A DNA stretch of 64,000 nt from positions 105,458 through 169,457 of the forward strand of contig JAVSLW010000010.1 in the NCBI GenBank assembly GCA_039666455.1, written 5' to 3'. Source of the stretch: Methanobacterium sp. Lineage in GTDB: Archaea > Methanobacteriota > Methanobacteria > Methanobacteriales > Methanobacteriaceae. Under the pieces are notes generated by a model, which was not told where the DNA came from, searched no databases, and saw only the letters and a program-made list of their open reading frames with translations. Below, piece after piece: positions 45,675-54,319 of the stretch; position 1 is the stretch's first letter; each line of letters starts with the position of its first letter. Made by a program: the position numbers and the translations under genes.

Positions 45675-46640
45675 ATGAAAGGACCATGGGTTGAAAAGTA
45701 CAGACCAGGTAATTTAGATGAAGTTGTAGGTCAGGATCACATAGTAGAGCGCCTTAAAAAATATGTTGAAGAACAAAGTATGCCTAATTTAATGTTTACA
45801 GGACCTGCAGGTGTTGGAAAGACAACAACAGCTATTGCACTTTCAAAATCAATTTTAGGGGAATACTGGCGGCAGAATTTCATGGAATTGAACGCATCAG
45901 ACGCCCGGGGAATAGACACCGTAAGAACCTATATTAAAAACTTCTGCCGTTTAAAAGCTGTGGGAGCTCCATTTAGAATAGTGTTCCTTGATGAAGTGGA
46001 CAACATGACAAAAGATGCTCAACATGCACTTCGAAGAGAAATGGAGATGTACACTAAAACTGCATCATTTATTCTCTCATGTAATTACTCATCCAAGATC
46101 ATTGACCCTATCCAATCAAGATGTGCTATATTCCGGTTTGCTCCTGTAAAAGGTAACCAGATAATTTTGAGATTGGAATTAATAGCAGAAGCAGAGAATC
46201 TTAAAGTAACAAGAAGTGCAATTGAAAGCATTGTTTATTTTGCTGAAGGAGATTTAAGAAAAGCCATAAATATTCTTCAAGCATCTGCATCCACTACAGA
46301 GGAAATCACAGACGACAGCATATACGAAATCGTATCCAAGGCAAAACCTCGGGATGTGAGAAAAATCGTGAAAATGGCATTAAATGGAGATTTCTTAGGT
46401 TCAAGAGACCTTTTAAGAGAAGTTATGGTTATTCAGGGCACCAGTGGAGAGGACATGATAACACAGATTTATCAGGAAGTCTCCAGAATGTCTATGGAAA
46501 GTCTCATTGAAAATAATGTATATGTGGATCTAATTCAAAGCATAGGTGAATACGATTTCAGAATTAGAGAAGGTTCAAATCCTCGGATACAACTTGAAGC
46601 TCTTCTTGCAAAATTTTTATTAAAATCAAAGGCAGATTAA
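45675..46640 (+). CDS. rfcS: Replication factor C small subunit
   Basis: A 321-residue AAA+ clamp-loader subunit. Walker A is GPAGVGKTT (about 43-51), Walker B is VFLDEVDNM, the SRC motif is IQSRCAIFRF, and sensor 2 is GDLRKAINILQ. Together with RfcL it loads the PCNA sliding clamp. GGTGAT precedes the ATG. The stop codon directly abuts the rfcL start. Confidence 0.97.
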   Translation: MKGPWVEKYRPGNLDEVVGQDHIVERLKKYVEEQSMPNLMFTGPAGVGKTTTAIALSKSILGEYWRQNFMELNASDARGIDTVRTYIKNFCRLKAVGAPFRIVFLDEVDNMTKDAQHALRREMEMYTKTASFILSCNYSSKIIDPIQSRCAIFRFAPVKGNQIILRLELIAEAENLKVTRSAIESIVYFAEGDLRKAINILQASASTTEEITDDSIYEIVSKAKPRDVRKIVKMALNGDFLGSRDLLREVMVIQGTSGEDMITQIYQEVSRMSMESLIENNVYVDLIQSIGEYDFRIREGSNPRIQLEALLAKFLLKSKAD

Positions 46641-48029
46641 ATGTTGTGGACAGAAAAATACCGCCCTAAAAACTTTGATGAAGTTCTGGGGAATTTGAAG
46701 GCGAAAAAAGAGATTCTGCAGTGGGTGGAAGACTGGAAGGCAGGTAATCCTCAAAAATGCCTCTTACTTGTAGGTCCTCCAGGCACAGGTAAAACTACAT
46801 TTGCAGGTTTAATTGCAGAGGAATTTTCAGATTCTATAGAATTAAATGCAAGTGATAAAAGGTCTTATGATGCTATTATGAGTATTGTGGGAGAAGCATC
46901 AGCCTCAAAAACCTTGTTTGGATCCAGATTAAAGTTAATAATACTTGACGAGGTTGATGGACTCCATGGGAACGAAGATCGGGGCGGATCAAAGGCTATA
47001 AATAAAATAATTAAGGATATCACCCAACCAATCATAATGATGGCCAATGATCCTTACAGTAACAGAATTAAAAGTTTTAAGCCTAAATGTAAGGTTATAA
47101 ATCTTCGTAAGATACATACTAACTCTATAGTATCTCTTCTAAAGAAAATATGTGTTAAGGAAGGGGTAGAATTTGAAGAACATGTTTTAAGGGAACTGGC
47201 CAAACGGTCAAAGGGGGATTTAAGGTCTGCTGTTAATGATCTTGAAATAATAGCTGGCGGTGAGGAAAAAATAACTTCTAAAGACCTTGAGCTTATAGCA
47301 CAGAAAGATGAAAGAGCTACAGTTTTTGATGCAGCAAGAACAATTCTTAAAAGTAAAAATCCATCCAGAATAAAGGCTGCTATGCGTCAAATAGAAGCTG
47401 ATCCATCTCTTTTACTTGAAATAGTTACTGAAAATATCCCCCGTGAATATGAAAAAAAAGGGGAGATAGAAAAAGCCTATGAAATGGTTTCTGAAGCTGA
47501 TATCTACCTGGGAAGAGCTTTTTCAACCCGCGCTTACACTTACTGGAAATATGCCTATGATTTTATGAGCGTTGGAGTTGCTCTTTCAAAAGAAGAAAGC
47601 TATAAAAAGTTTGCACGTTATGCAAATTCATCTGTTTATACTATGCTTTCTAAAAGCAGGAGTAAAAGAGATTTACAGGATAGAGTTGCCGGTAAAATAG
47701 CCAGAAAGCTTCACACCTCAAAAAGAGTAGCTATATCTCAATTTCCATATTTTGAAGTGATGTTTCAGGACAATGAAATTGCCTATAACATGATGATGTA
47801 CTTTGGACTGGAAGACGATGAAGTCAAGCTTTTTAGATCAAGGAAGGTTAAAATACCTGAATCAAAAATAAAAACAGAAACTAAATCTTCAAAATCCACA
47901 AAAAAAGTTAAAAAAAGTAGTGATGCAGCGAAGAAGGAAAAATCCGGCGATGAAAAATCAAGCAGGAATGATCCATCTAAAAAAGAAAATGATCATAAAG
48001 AAAAACAGACCTCTCTGTTTCATTTTTAA
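46641..48029 (+). CDS. rfcL: Replication factor C large subunit
   Basis: A 462-residue AAA+ clamp-loader subunit with Walker A GPPGTGKTT, Walker B IILDEVDGL and GDLRSAVNDLE. A Lys/Ser-rich linker (about 405-455) leads to the C-terminal PCNA-binding PIP box QTSLFHF, the last residues of the protein. It starts at the base after the rfcS stop. The length and order match the archaeal rfcS-rfcL operon. Confidence 0.97.
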   Translation: MLWTEKYRPKNFDEVLGNLKAKKEILQWVEDWKAGNPQKCLLLVGPPGTGKTTFAGLIAEEFSDSIELNASDKRSYDAIMSIVGEASASKTLFGSRLKLIILDEVDGLHGNEDRGGSKAINKIIKDITQPIIMMANDPYSNRIKSFKPKCKVINLRKIHTNSIVSLLKKICVKEGVEFEEHVLRELAKRSKGDLRSAVNDLEIIAGGEEKITSKDLELIAQKDERATVFDAARTILKSKNPSRIKAAMRQIEADPSLLLEIVTENIPREYEKKGEIEKAYEMVSEADIYLGRAFSTRAYTYWKYAYDFMSVGVALSKEESYKKFARYANSSVYTMLSKSRSKRDLQDRVAGKIARKLHTSKRVAISQFPYFEVMFQDNEIAYNMMMYFGLEDDEVKLFRSRKVKIPESKIKTETKSSKSTKKVKKSSDAAKKEKSGDEKSSRNDPSKKENDHKEKQTSLFHF

Positions 48030-48495
48030 ATAACTGCATTAAATCAGCAGGTTCAAATTATCCAGTTATCTGTTTTAGCAGGCTAACTGTATTTCCGCTC
48101 CAGTATCCATTAAATTAATTTTTTTCTGTTTAAATAAGTCACACTGGCATATTCGCTGAAAATTAGTGTTTAATTTTCTTGTTTTTTTGTGTTATTATTT
48201 CTCTGTATTAATCACGTTGAAAGTTAATTAAAGATTTCTAAATATAATTTATAACTTGGCTATTTTTATAATTTATAATATATAAAAATTCTTTGTACTT
48301 ACAGGACAATATTGTTCTGTTAGAGCAATTTAAACCTGCTAAAACAACGTTAAAATGGTTAAATTTATATGGCATGAAAAATTTATGTGTACATAACTTC
48401 CTATAATGGGAAGTTAGTAAAGTATGGTTTTTTAACAATGTACAGCTTTAAAACCATATTTCCAAAATTTAAAACACGTAGGAGGCATGAATAGA
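48030..48495. other. AT-rich intergenic region
   Basis: About 460 bases between rfcL and the surface-protein remnant. I find no RNA gene and no coding frame with a ribosome site. A GGAGG at 48480-48484 belongs to the next gene. Confidence 0.5.
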
Positions 48496-49062
48496 ATGAA
48501 AAAAATGATGGCAGTCTTGCTTGCGATCCTTATTATAGGGACGGCGCCAGCAATTGCTATTCCGCATGGTGAAACTGCCGATGCAATGGCAGTTAAAGGA
48601 AAAGGTACTGCTGAATCGGCAGTACAGATATTAGAAAACGAAAATAACACAAGCACAGGACAAAACATGACCACAGAAACGTCAAATACAGCTATAGGGC
48701 CGATAGGAAATAATGATCCTGCACCAGCAGATGATCAGGCCACAGGTGCAGATTTGCAAGTTCCTGTGACTTCAGCAAATGACCCGGTCACAGATGCAGA
48801 AGTGCAGCTTTCGAATGATAATTTAGAGAACAATGGCGTTTTTGTTTTAGAAAATGATACCACAGAAAACCTTACAATTCCACAAATAGATACCAGTGGA
48901 ATTGTAATGCAGAGCAGTGATTTCAGTTGTGGACCGGCTGCACTTGCGACCGTCCTGCAGAACATGGGTTTCAATATTACAGAGCAGGAACTGATAGTTC
49001 TTGCGGGCACAGATACATCAGGGACAACAATGCATGGCCTGGTACGTGCGGCACAGCTTTGA
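48496..49062 (+). pseudogene. Truncated secreted C39-type peptidase/surface protein
   Basis: The frame encodes a signal peptide (MKKMMAVLLAILIIGTAPA), a Thr/Asn-rich linker with many N-x-S/T sites, then the start of a peptidase C39 domain: MQSSDFSCGPAALATVLQN (catalytic Cys) up to TTMHGLVRAAQ. It then meets TGA, so the catalytic His and Asp half is missing. A GGAGG lies 10 bases before this ATG; the in-frame ATG at 48487 is only one base from it. Interpreted as a broken gene; a short functional protein cannot be excluded. Confidence 0.7.
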
Positions 49063-49392
49063 CAAGCGAAGAAATGGAGATTATCAAGGACAGCAACTAT
49101 CAGCCAGTGTACCAGCACCAGCCAGCATGCAACTGTCAGCAGAAAAAATGCAGACTATCAGAGGAAGAGCTATTAAAATATTTATAGGAATAAAAGTAGG
49201 GGAGATGTGGTTTTGATTAGTTCAAGATAGATGTGTCTCCTTGCAGGATTTGCAGATGTCAGGTAATATTACTGAAGTCAATAGTGATGATGGCACTTAT
49301 TCTGTGGCTGGTGTTAGTTTTAAATGCAACTACTAATGTTAAGACGAGTATTATGATTATTGGTTCTCGATGAGGATATATTTTCAAAAAAC
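49063..49392. other. Decayed coding remnants downstream of the C39 gene
   Basis: Fragments in different frames look coding: TSEEMEIIKDSNYQPVYQ onwards to LSEEELLKYL (ends at 49187), and MSGNITEVNSDDGTYSVAGV just after 49257. Neither has a proper start or joins to the C39 frame. The stretch reads as deletion/frameshift debris of one or more surface-protein genes. Confidence 0.4.
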
Positions 49393-49869
49393 CTACAGTT
49401 TTTCGACAGCCTCAACTACACTCAAATTAGGAGTTTTGGCATTAGGGTTGCTTGGCTGAACTGCTTTAACTGTTACTTTCTCTACCTTTTCGTTTATTGT
49501 TTCTCTGAATGTGTTAAAAACCACGGAATAACTTTCAAGCTGCTCTAATTCAGTACCATTTAAAGCGTGGCTTAAACTGTCGATTAACTGGTAAACTCTA
49601 CCGCCTTTAGCACCATAAATTGATACAATACCATCATTGGTATATACTGAAGTATTTATTCCACAAACCCATTTCTGTTTGTTTTCACGGTCTGTAATTA
49701 TTAAATAGAACTGCTGGAACTCGTTTCCTTTAAATTCCTTTGTTTTCAATTCTGATATATAAATTTCTCCAGTTATTTCGTTTCCTACTTCCACATCAGA
49801 AAGATAGATAGTTTCATAGTCTTCATCTTCAAAACTGATATTTCCTTTTTGAATTCCTAAATCAAGCAT
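49393..49869 (-). CDS. Hypothetical protein, accessory/virus-like
   Basis: A 158-residue soluble protein that I do not recognise. It is beta-rich in the first 70 residues (ITGEIYISELKTKEFKG, QQFYLIITDRENKQKWVCG) and helical later. The start has an excellent AGAGGTGAT site. It follows a ribbon-helix-helix gene by 38 bases on the same strand. The pattern FKGNEFQQFYLIITD could fit a small nucleic-acid-binding or virus protein, but no function can be assigned. Confidence 0.6.
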   Translation of the reverse strand: MLDLGIQKGNISFEDEDYETIYLSDVEVGNEITGEIYISELKTKEFKGNEFQQFYLIITDRENKQKWVCGINTSVYTNDGIVSIYGAKGGRVYQLIDSLSHALNGTELEQLESYSVVFNTFRETINEKVEKVTVKAVQPSNPNAKTPNLSVVEAVEKL

Positions 49870-49907
49870 TTAATCACCTCTTTAGTGGAGGATTAATGGC
49901 TGCTGAA

Positions 49908-50093
49908 TTACTCGCAGGTGATATTTTCATTTTCCATATATAGATATTCAAATCCTTCCTTCCTGCACCAGTCATAAAGAGCCTCAGTAGCTCCACGAGA
50001 TAATTTGCCCTGTTTATCGCCGTATTTCTTCCTTGCAATCCTTCTAAATGCAATTTCAAGTTCATCAGGAATGCATACTGTGATTGCTCCCAT
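49908..50093 (-). CDS. Ribbon-helix-helix DNA-binding protein
   Basis: A 61-residue protein: ITVCIPDELEIAFRRIARKKYG then KLSRGATEALYDWCRKEG, matching the strand-helix-helix of CopG/Arc repressors. AGGTGAGG precedes the ATG at good spacing. It probably regulates its own operon with the hypothetical protein downstream, or is part of a small integrated element (inference). Confidence 0.7.
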   Translation of the reverse strand: MGAITVCIPDELEIAFRRIARKKYGDKQGKLSRGATEALYDWCRKEGFEYLYMENENITCE

Positions 50094-50378
50094 TCAATCC
50101 TCACCTTTATGTTTTATGATTTATGTTATATGTTATATTTTTGATATTTAAACTTTGCGATCATGGAAAAGGTTAGATAAATAAAAGAAAATATGAAATA
50201 TATAACTCAATTTAAATCCATATAATTAGTTATATAGCAAAAATAAATCAATTTAAATCCTATTATTCTTTTAAAAATAAATTATGAAAGTATAAGTATC
50301 ATGTAGAACTTAATTATTGATAACCATAAATGGAGATGAACATACTTTTTATGTTCACGTGTAAAAAAAGGTGATATA

Positions 50379-50645
50379 ATGAGAGTAGCCGAACAAATTA
50401 TTGGAAAAGAAGTTTTGGACAGTTCAGCAACTGTAATCGGTAAAGTAAAAGACATTGAAGTAAATCTGGGCACTAAAAAAATTGAAGCAATTGTAGTGGG
50501 GAAGGGAGGCTTATCTGAAAGTATAGGTATATCCAGAGAAGAAAATGTCATTCCATATGACATGGTTAAGCAAATTGGAGATAAAATACTGCTTAAAGAA
50601 CATATAGATGAGCCTGGATTAGAAGCACATGAATTAGGGATTTAG
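50379..50645 (+). CDS. PRC-barrel domain protein
   Basis: An 88-residue protein that is a single PRC-barrel: RVAEQIIGKEVLDSSATVIGKVKDIEVNL... NVIPYDMVKQIGDKILL. Small archaeal PRC-barrel proteins have been linked to cell division (CdpB family) and RNA metabolism. AGGTGAT precedes the ATG. Confidence 0.88.
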   Translation: MRVAEQIIGKEVLDSSATVIGKVKDIEVNLGTKKIEAIVVGKGGLSESIGISREENVIPYDMVKQIGDKILLKEHIDEPGLEAHELGI

Positions 50646-50700
50646 TAAACTCAATCTACTTTTTAAAGTCCAAATGATGGGGATGTTTATCTGGAAGTTG

Positions 50701-50747
50701 AAAAAAATCAGAGATTTTTTGAACCTTCAAAATCGAAAATTTTGGAA
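50701..50747. repeat. Two palindromes at the start of a zinc-finger gene
   Basis: AAAAAAATC-aga-GATTTTTT and CTTCAAAAT-cga-AAATTTTGGAAG lie back to back. They are of the same form as hairpins at 360, 20953 and 36237, and overlap the 5' part of the zinc-finger reading frame. Confidence 0.6.
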
Positions 50748-50888
50748 GTTAAGGGAATATGCAATATTTGTGGAAGGGTTGGAAAAATGTATACATGCTC
50801 TCTTTGTGGAAACATAGTGTGCGGAGAATGTTATAATATCAAAAAAGGTGTCTGCAGGTTATGTGAAAGAGTTCCAAGGAGAATTTAG
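50742..50888 (+). CDS. Small zinc-finger protein (start uncertain)
   Basis: The frame encodes GICNICGRVGKMYTCSLCG then IVCGECYNIKKGVCRLCERV, four C-x2-C pairs in 40 residues, a compact two-zinc module like treble-clef or HIT-type fingers. It is open from about base 667 but has no ATG before the cysteines. TTG 50742 is the nearest usable start; CTG 50691 is possible. The hairpin repeats at 50701-50747 may have displaced the original start. It lies between a PRC-barrel gene and pyrE on the same strand. Confidence 0.6.
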   Translation: MEVKGICNICGRVGKMYTCSLCGNIVCGECYNIKKGVCRLCERVPRRI

Positions 50889-50911
50889 TTACCTTCAAAA
50901 ATCAAAGCTTG

Positions 50912-50928
50912 CAAAAACTATGTTTTTG
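50912..50928. repeat. 3-nt-loop hairpin upstream of pyrE
   Basis: CAAAAAC-tat-GTTTTTG is a perfect 7-bp palindrome with a three-base loop, of the same form as the unit at 20975. Confidence 0.6.
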
Positions 50929-50988
50929 AAAGATTTCGTGGGTGTTTCAAAATTTTCTAAAAAAGACCAGCGAGTTTAGTGATGCAGG

Positions 50989-51522
50989 ATGAATAGCGAA
51001 AAAATAGAACTCATAGAACTTCTAAGAAACAAAGAAGTTGTAAAATTTGGTAAATTTACACTCTCATCAGGGAAAGAAAGCGATTACTATGTAAACATGA
51101 AAATGGCTGTTACAGACCCTAAAATACTGAAAACCATAGCAAAAATTGTCTCAAACAGTATAACCTCGGAAAAAATAGATAAAATAGCAGGTCCTGCACT
51201 TGGAGCTGTTCCCATTGCCACTGCAATTTCTCTTGAATCAGAAATCCCCATGCTTATGATAAGAAAGGCAAAAAAGAGTTATGGTACTTCCAAACTTATT
51301 GAGGGGACTCTTGAAGAAGGAGATTCTGTAGTTGTAGTGGAAGACGTTACCACTACTGGTGATTCACTCTTAAAAGCAGTTAAAGCCATTGAAGAAAATG
51401 GGGGGGATGTAAAAAAAGCTGTGGTGATTGTTGATAGGGATGAAGGAGCTATAGAAAATCTTGAAAAAGAGGGGATCCTTTTAGAACCGCTCCTTTCAAT
51501 CAACGATTTTAAAGAAAGTTAA
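50989..51522 (+). CDS. pyrE: Orotate phosphoribosyltransferase
   Basis: A 177-residue enzyme of pyrimidine synthesis. Signatures: FTLSSGKESDYYVNMK, IAGPALGAVPIATAIS, MLMIRKAKKSYGTSKLIEG and the PRPP loop VVVVEDVTTTGDSLLKA. Length is typical for archaeal PyrE. It converges on moaB, ending 10 bases from its stop. Confidence 0.95.
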   Translation: MNSEKIELIELLRNKEVVKFGKFTLSSGKESDYYVNMKMAVTDPKILKTIAKIVSNSITSEKIDKIAGPALGAVPIATAISLESEIPMLMIRKAKKSYGTSKLIEGTLEEGDSVVVVEDVTTTGDSLLKAVKAIEENGGDVKKAVVIVDRDEGAIENLEKEGILLEPLLSINDFKES

Positions 51523-51532
51523 ACTTCGATAC

Positions 51533-52069
51533 TTATTCCTTTAAATGCTTTACCAGATGCCCCATCTCAGGTAAAATAATTTTTAAGGCCAGATTAACAG
51601 CGTTGGGTGAACCAGGCATTGAAACAATCAATTTTCCTTTATAAACTCCTGCTCCTGCCCTGCTTAAAATTGCCCCGGTTCCAAGCTCTTTATATGACTC
51701 ATATCTGAAAATCTCACCAAAACCGTTCAATTCCTTATCAAAAACACCTTTTAATGTTTCTATAGTTATATCACGGGGCCCAATTCCTGTCCCTCCAGTA
51801 GTAATAATTACATCAACGTCATAGGTTTCTATAACATGGTTTATTGTTGAAAGAAGAATCCCAGCATCGTCTGGTATAACTGAATAAAAAACAACTTTAT
51901 TTTTTTCATTTAAAGCATCTTTAATTAGTTTTCCAGATACATCACTATTATTTTCCAGTTTTTGAAAATTTAAAAAATCTCTGTATTTAGAGTCACTTAG
52001 TGTAATTACTGCCACATTTACAGATTCAGGGGCTCTTTTTTTATGCTCATTCATACTCTTGCTTTTCAT
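51533..52069 (-). CDS. moaB: Molybdenum cofactor biosynthesis protein MoaB/Mog
   Basis: A 178-residue molybdopterin-binding (MPT adenylyltransferase-like) protein with VNVAVITLSDS, IITTGGTGIGPRDITIET and a final VSMPGSPNAVNLALK. It serves Mo/W cofactor assembly, needed for formylmethanofuran dehydrogenase. GGTGAT precedes the ATG. Confidence 0.9.
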   Translation of the reverse strand: MKSKSMNEHKKRAPESVNVAVITLSDSKYRDFLNFQKLENNSDVSGKLIKDALNEKNKVVFYSVIPDDAGILLSTINHVIETYDVDVIITTGGTGIGPRDITIETLKGVFDKELNGFGEIFRYESYKELGTGAILSRAGAGVYKGKLIVSMPGSPNAVNLALKIILPEMGHLVKHLKE

Positions 52070-52350
52070 AAAATCACCATTAAATAGTTGACCATTTCTC
52101 CTTAAAAGGTTATTAAAGCCATAATTTCCAGTTTGAGTTTTTAATTATTAATTAATATACATAGGAGGCTATATTTTTTATTTCTTTTATATTTTGTTGT
52201 ACATACAATGAAATTTCAAAGACAAACAGGGTGATGAATCCTTAAATTAGAGTTCAAATCTATAAAAAATAAATAATCATGGGGTTAAACTAATTAATGA
52301 AATTAAAATAAACTTTAAAGGGAATTTAAAGGCATTTTAAAAACAAAAGA

Positions 52351-52360
52351 TTTATATATA
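52351..52360 (+). promoter_or_regulatory. TATA box of candidate RNA gene
   Basis: TTTATATATA preceded by purine-rich AAAAGA (BRE-like) is one of the clearest archaeal promoters in the window. It predicts a start near 52380, exactly at the first hairpin of the candidate RNA. Confidence 0.5.
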
Positions 52361-52380
52361 ATTCTAACAAACCATGATAA

Positions 52381-52521
52381 AGGCATTAGATTTAGATAAT
52401 GCGTTAAATTGCGGTAAAATAAATAAGAAGAATTTAGAAATAGGGAGGGCGTTAAATCCAAATCAGAGGCGGTTTGATTTTTTGCGGAAAAAATTAAGTT
52501 CAGTCTTAATTATACCCTCCC
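52381..52521 (+). ncRNA. Candidate structured non-coding RNA
   Basis: Downstream of the TATA box lie GCATTA-gatttaga-TAATGC (52383-52402), then a closed domain GGGAGGG (52443-52449) / CCCTCCC (52515-52521). This encloses a 9-bp stem with one bulge (52455-52464 with 52471-52479, loop AGAGGC) and AATTAAG-ttcagt-CTTAATT (52492-52511). The stretch is more GC-rich than its flanks. A 57-codon frame spans it from ATG 52374 but starts before the predicted transcript and uses rare codons. The remainder of 52070-52658 shows no gene. Confidence 0.4.
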
Positions 52522-52658
52522 ATGATAGTTTTATGTACTTCATATAATAAAAACTTTCTGCAATGTAATATATCAATGGATTAAAAATCCTTCTTTTTGC
52601 CAGAATAAACAGGAATTCAGGTAATATTTATTATTTTAAAAAACAGAGAAATGATATT

Positions 52659-53168
52659 ATGCAAAAAAGGATTTATGTTCTGGATGCGTCTGCAATCATA
52701 GGGGGCTTCTATTCGAAGAGTTATTCTAATTTTACAACCAGTGATGTTATTTTAGAAATAAAAGACTTAAAATCATTATTATTACTTCAATCAGCCATAG
52801 AAAATGGACATGTACATGTAGAAGAAGGAGAAGATGAAGATATCGAAAAAACCAGTGAAATCATTGAATCATCAGGAGACATTTTAAGACTTTCTTGTGT
52901 TGATCGAAACCTCATAGCTCTTGCACTGAAGCTTAAAAGAAAAGGATATACACCTACTGTAGTAACTGATGATTATTCCATGCAAAATACACTTAAAACT
53001 ATTAATATGTCATATAGAAGTGTTTTAACTGAGGGAATCAAAGAAATATATAACTGGGCTAAAATCTGCAGGGGATGTAAAAAGAAATATCCTTCTGATT
53101 ATGGTTTTGAAGACTGCGAGATTTGTGGGTCTCCTGTTTACAAAAAGAGGATGAAACTTAAAAAATGA
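52659..53168 (+). CDS. nob1: Endoribonuclease Nob1
   Basis: A 169-residue protein with a PIN nuclease domain (VLDASAIIGGF with Asp9; LSCVDRNLIALALKL; VVTDDYSMQN) and a C-terminal zinc ribbon CRGCKKKYP... CEICGSPV. Archaeal Nob1 cuts the 3' end of 16S rRNA. The stop overlaps the next start (ATGA). Confidence 0.9.
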   Translation: MQKRIYVLDASAIIGGFYSKSYSNFTTSDVILEIKDLKSLLLLQSAIENGHVHVEEGEDEDIEKTSEIIESSGDILRLSCVDRNLIALALKLKRKGYTPTVVTDDYSMQNTLKTINMSYRSVLTEGIKEIYNWAKICRGCKKKYPSDYGFEDCEICGSPVYKKRMKLKK

Positions 53169-54310
53169 AAAATAACAATAATTTTAATATGTCATCTGCC
53201 AAACATTCAATAATGAAAATAGGTGTGGTTGTGCATGGACCTTATATAGTTGATTCTGGCCATGCAGAGAGAATTTTGAAGTTATTAAAAGATTATGGGG
53301 AAGTAAAAGCACGTCTTGGAGGAACGATGGGTAGAACAGCAGTTCACGATGCAGAACTTGAAAATGTAATTGATATAAGCGAGAAGCTGCTTCCAAGTCA
53401 ATCTATTAATAAATTTGTAGAAGAAGAATTTGATGTTATTTTTCTGATTAATTATGGTAAATCCAGCATTACGGGCCATACATTTGGATTTAAAGTTTTT
53501 AAAGGAACTAAAACCAATCCACCACTCATACAAATCGAAAGACCTGGAGAAACAAATGGCAGCGTCATTCCATGGCAGGATTCACTAACTGAATTTGCAG
53601 AAACTATCGGCCGAGAGATGAAATTAAAACTTGTTAAACCTGGAGAAATCACCTCAAAAATAGACCCTAATCATGTTTCAAAAACTATGAGAAAGGTTTA
53701 TGGGGTTTGCAAGGGAGAAAATATATTTGTTAATGGTCTTGTTATTGGAAAATCAACTTCAAAAGATGTAACTTTAGTAGTTGAAGATGGAACCATAACC
53801 AGAATAATCGGAGGCGAACTTAAAGAGCACGGCGTAGAAAAACTGGGAGAAGTAGATCTAAAATCAGCAATAATTAAAACTGGACTTCTTAGAAGATCAG
53901 AAGTAATTCCAAGAGTTATAAATCCATGTAAAGATAGCAGTAAGTTTTGTGTTGCTTTCCTAAATCATAGAGCAGAAGATGTTTATAAATTAAAAAATGT
54001 TGACTATGTAGTAACAGTTGGAGATGATACAACTTTACTTGCAGGCGATATTCTGTACAGATTTGGAATTCCTATAATTGGGATCACAGATGGGGATATA
54101 GATAAGGTTGTGGAAAAGGGGTTTAAATCACCTGAATCCTTGATAATTGAACTGGAACCAGGTTTTGATGATATTACTGGTGACATAATTTTCGATAAGC
54201 TTTTTAATAGAAAAGAAATCATTGAAATAGAAAATATCGAAACTTTTAAAAATGAAATACTACAGATAATAAACAATACCGCCAGTAAATATAAAATAAA
54301 AGAAGACTGA
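53165..54310 (+). CDS. DUF2117-family protein
   Basis: A protein of about 381 residues resembling archaeal DUF2117. The core starts MKIGVVVHGPYIVDSGHAE (Met17, base 53213); both Met1 (overlap with nob1) and Met17 are possible starts and neither has a clear ribosome site. There is a Rossmann-like N-terminal half (KARLGGTMGRTAVHD) and a C-terminal half with YVVTVGDDTTLLAGDIL and GIPIIGITDGDID, suggesting nucleotide or metal binding. Function unknown; it is linked to mmp2 at 9 bases. Confidence 0.65.
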   Translation: MKNNNNFNMSSAKHSIMKIGVVVHGPYIVDSGHAERILKLLKDYGEVKARLGGTMGRTAVHDAELENVIDISEKLLPSQSINKFVEEEFDVIFLINYGKSSITGHTFGFKVFKGTKTNPPLIQIERPGETNGSVIPWQDSLTEFAETIGREMKLKLVKPGEITSKIDPNHVSKTMRKVYGVCKGENIFVNGLVIGKSTSKDVTLVVEDGTITRIIGGELKEHGVEKLGEVDLKSAIIKTGLLRRSEVIPRVINPCKDSSKFCVAFLNHRAEDVYKLKNVDYVVTVGDDTTLLAGDILYRFGIPIIGITDGDIDKVVEKGFKSPESLIIELEPGFDDITGDIIFDKLFNRKEIIEIENIETFKNEILQIINNTASKYKIKED

Positions 54311-54319
54311 GGTGGATAA

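Noticed and set aside
48030..48486. Insertion sequence or RNA gene in the gap after rfcL
   Set aside because: No transposase frame, terminal inverted repeats or stable fold could be seen.
52374..52547. 57-codon frame (starts M-I-K-A-L-D-L) across the candidate RNA
   Set aside because: The ATG lies only 14 bases after the TATA box, before the expected transcript start. Codon use includes several rare CGG/AGG/GCG codons, and strong pairing is present instead. Kept only as an alternative.
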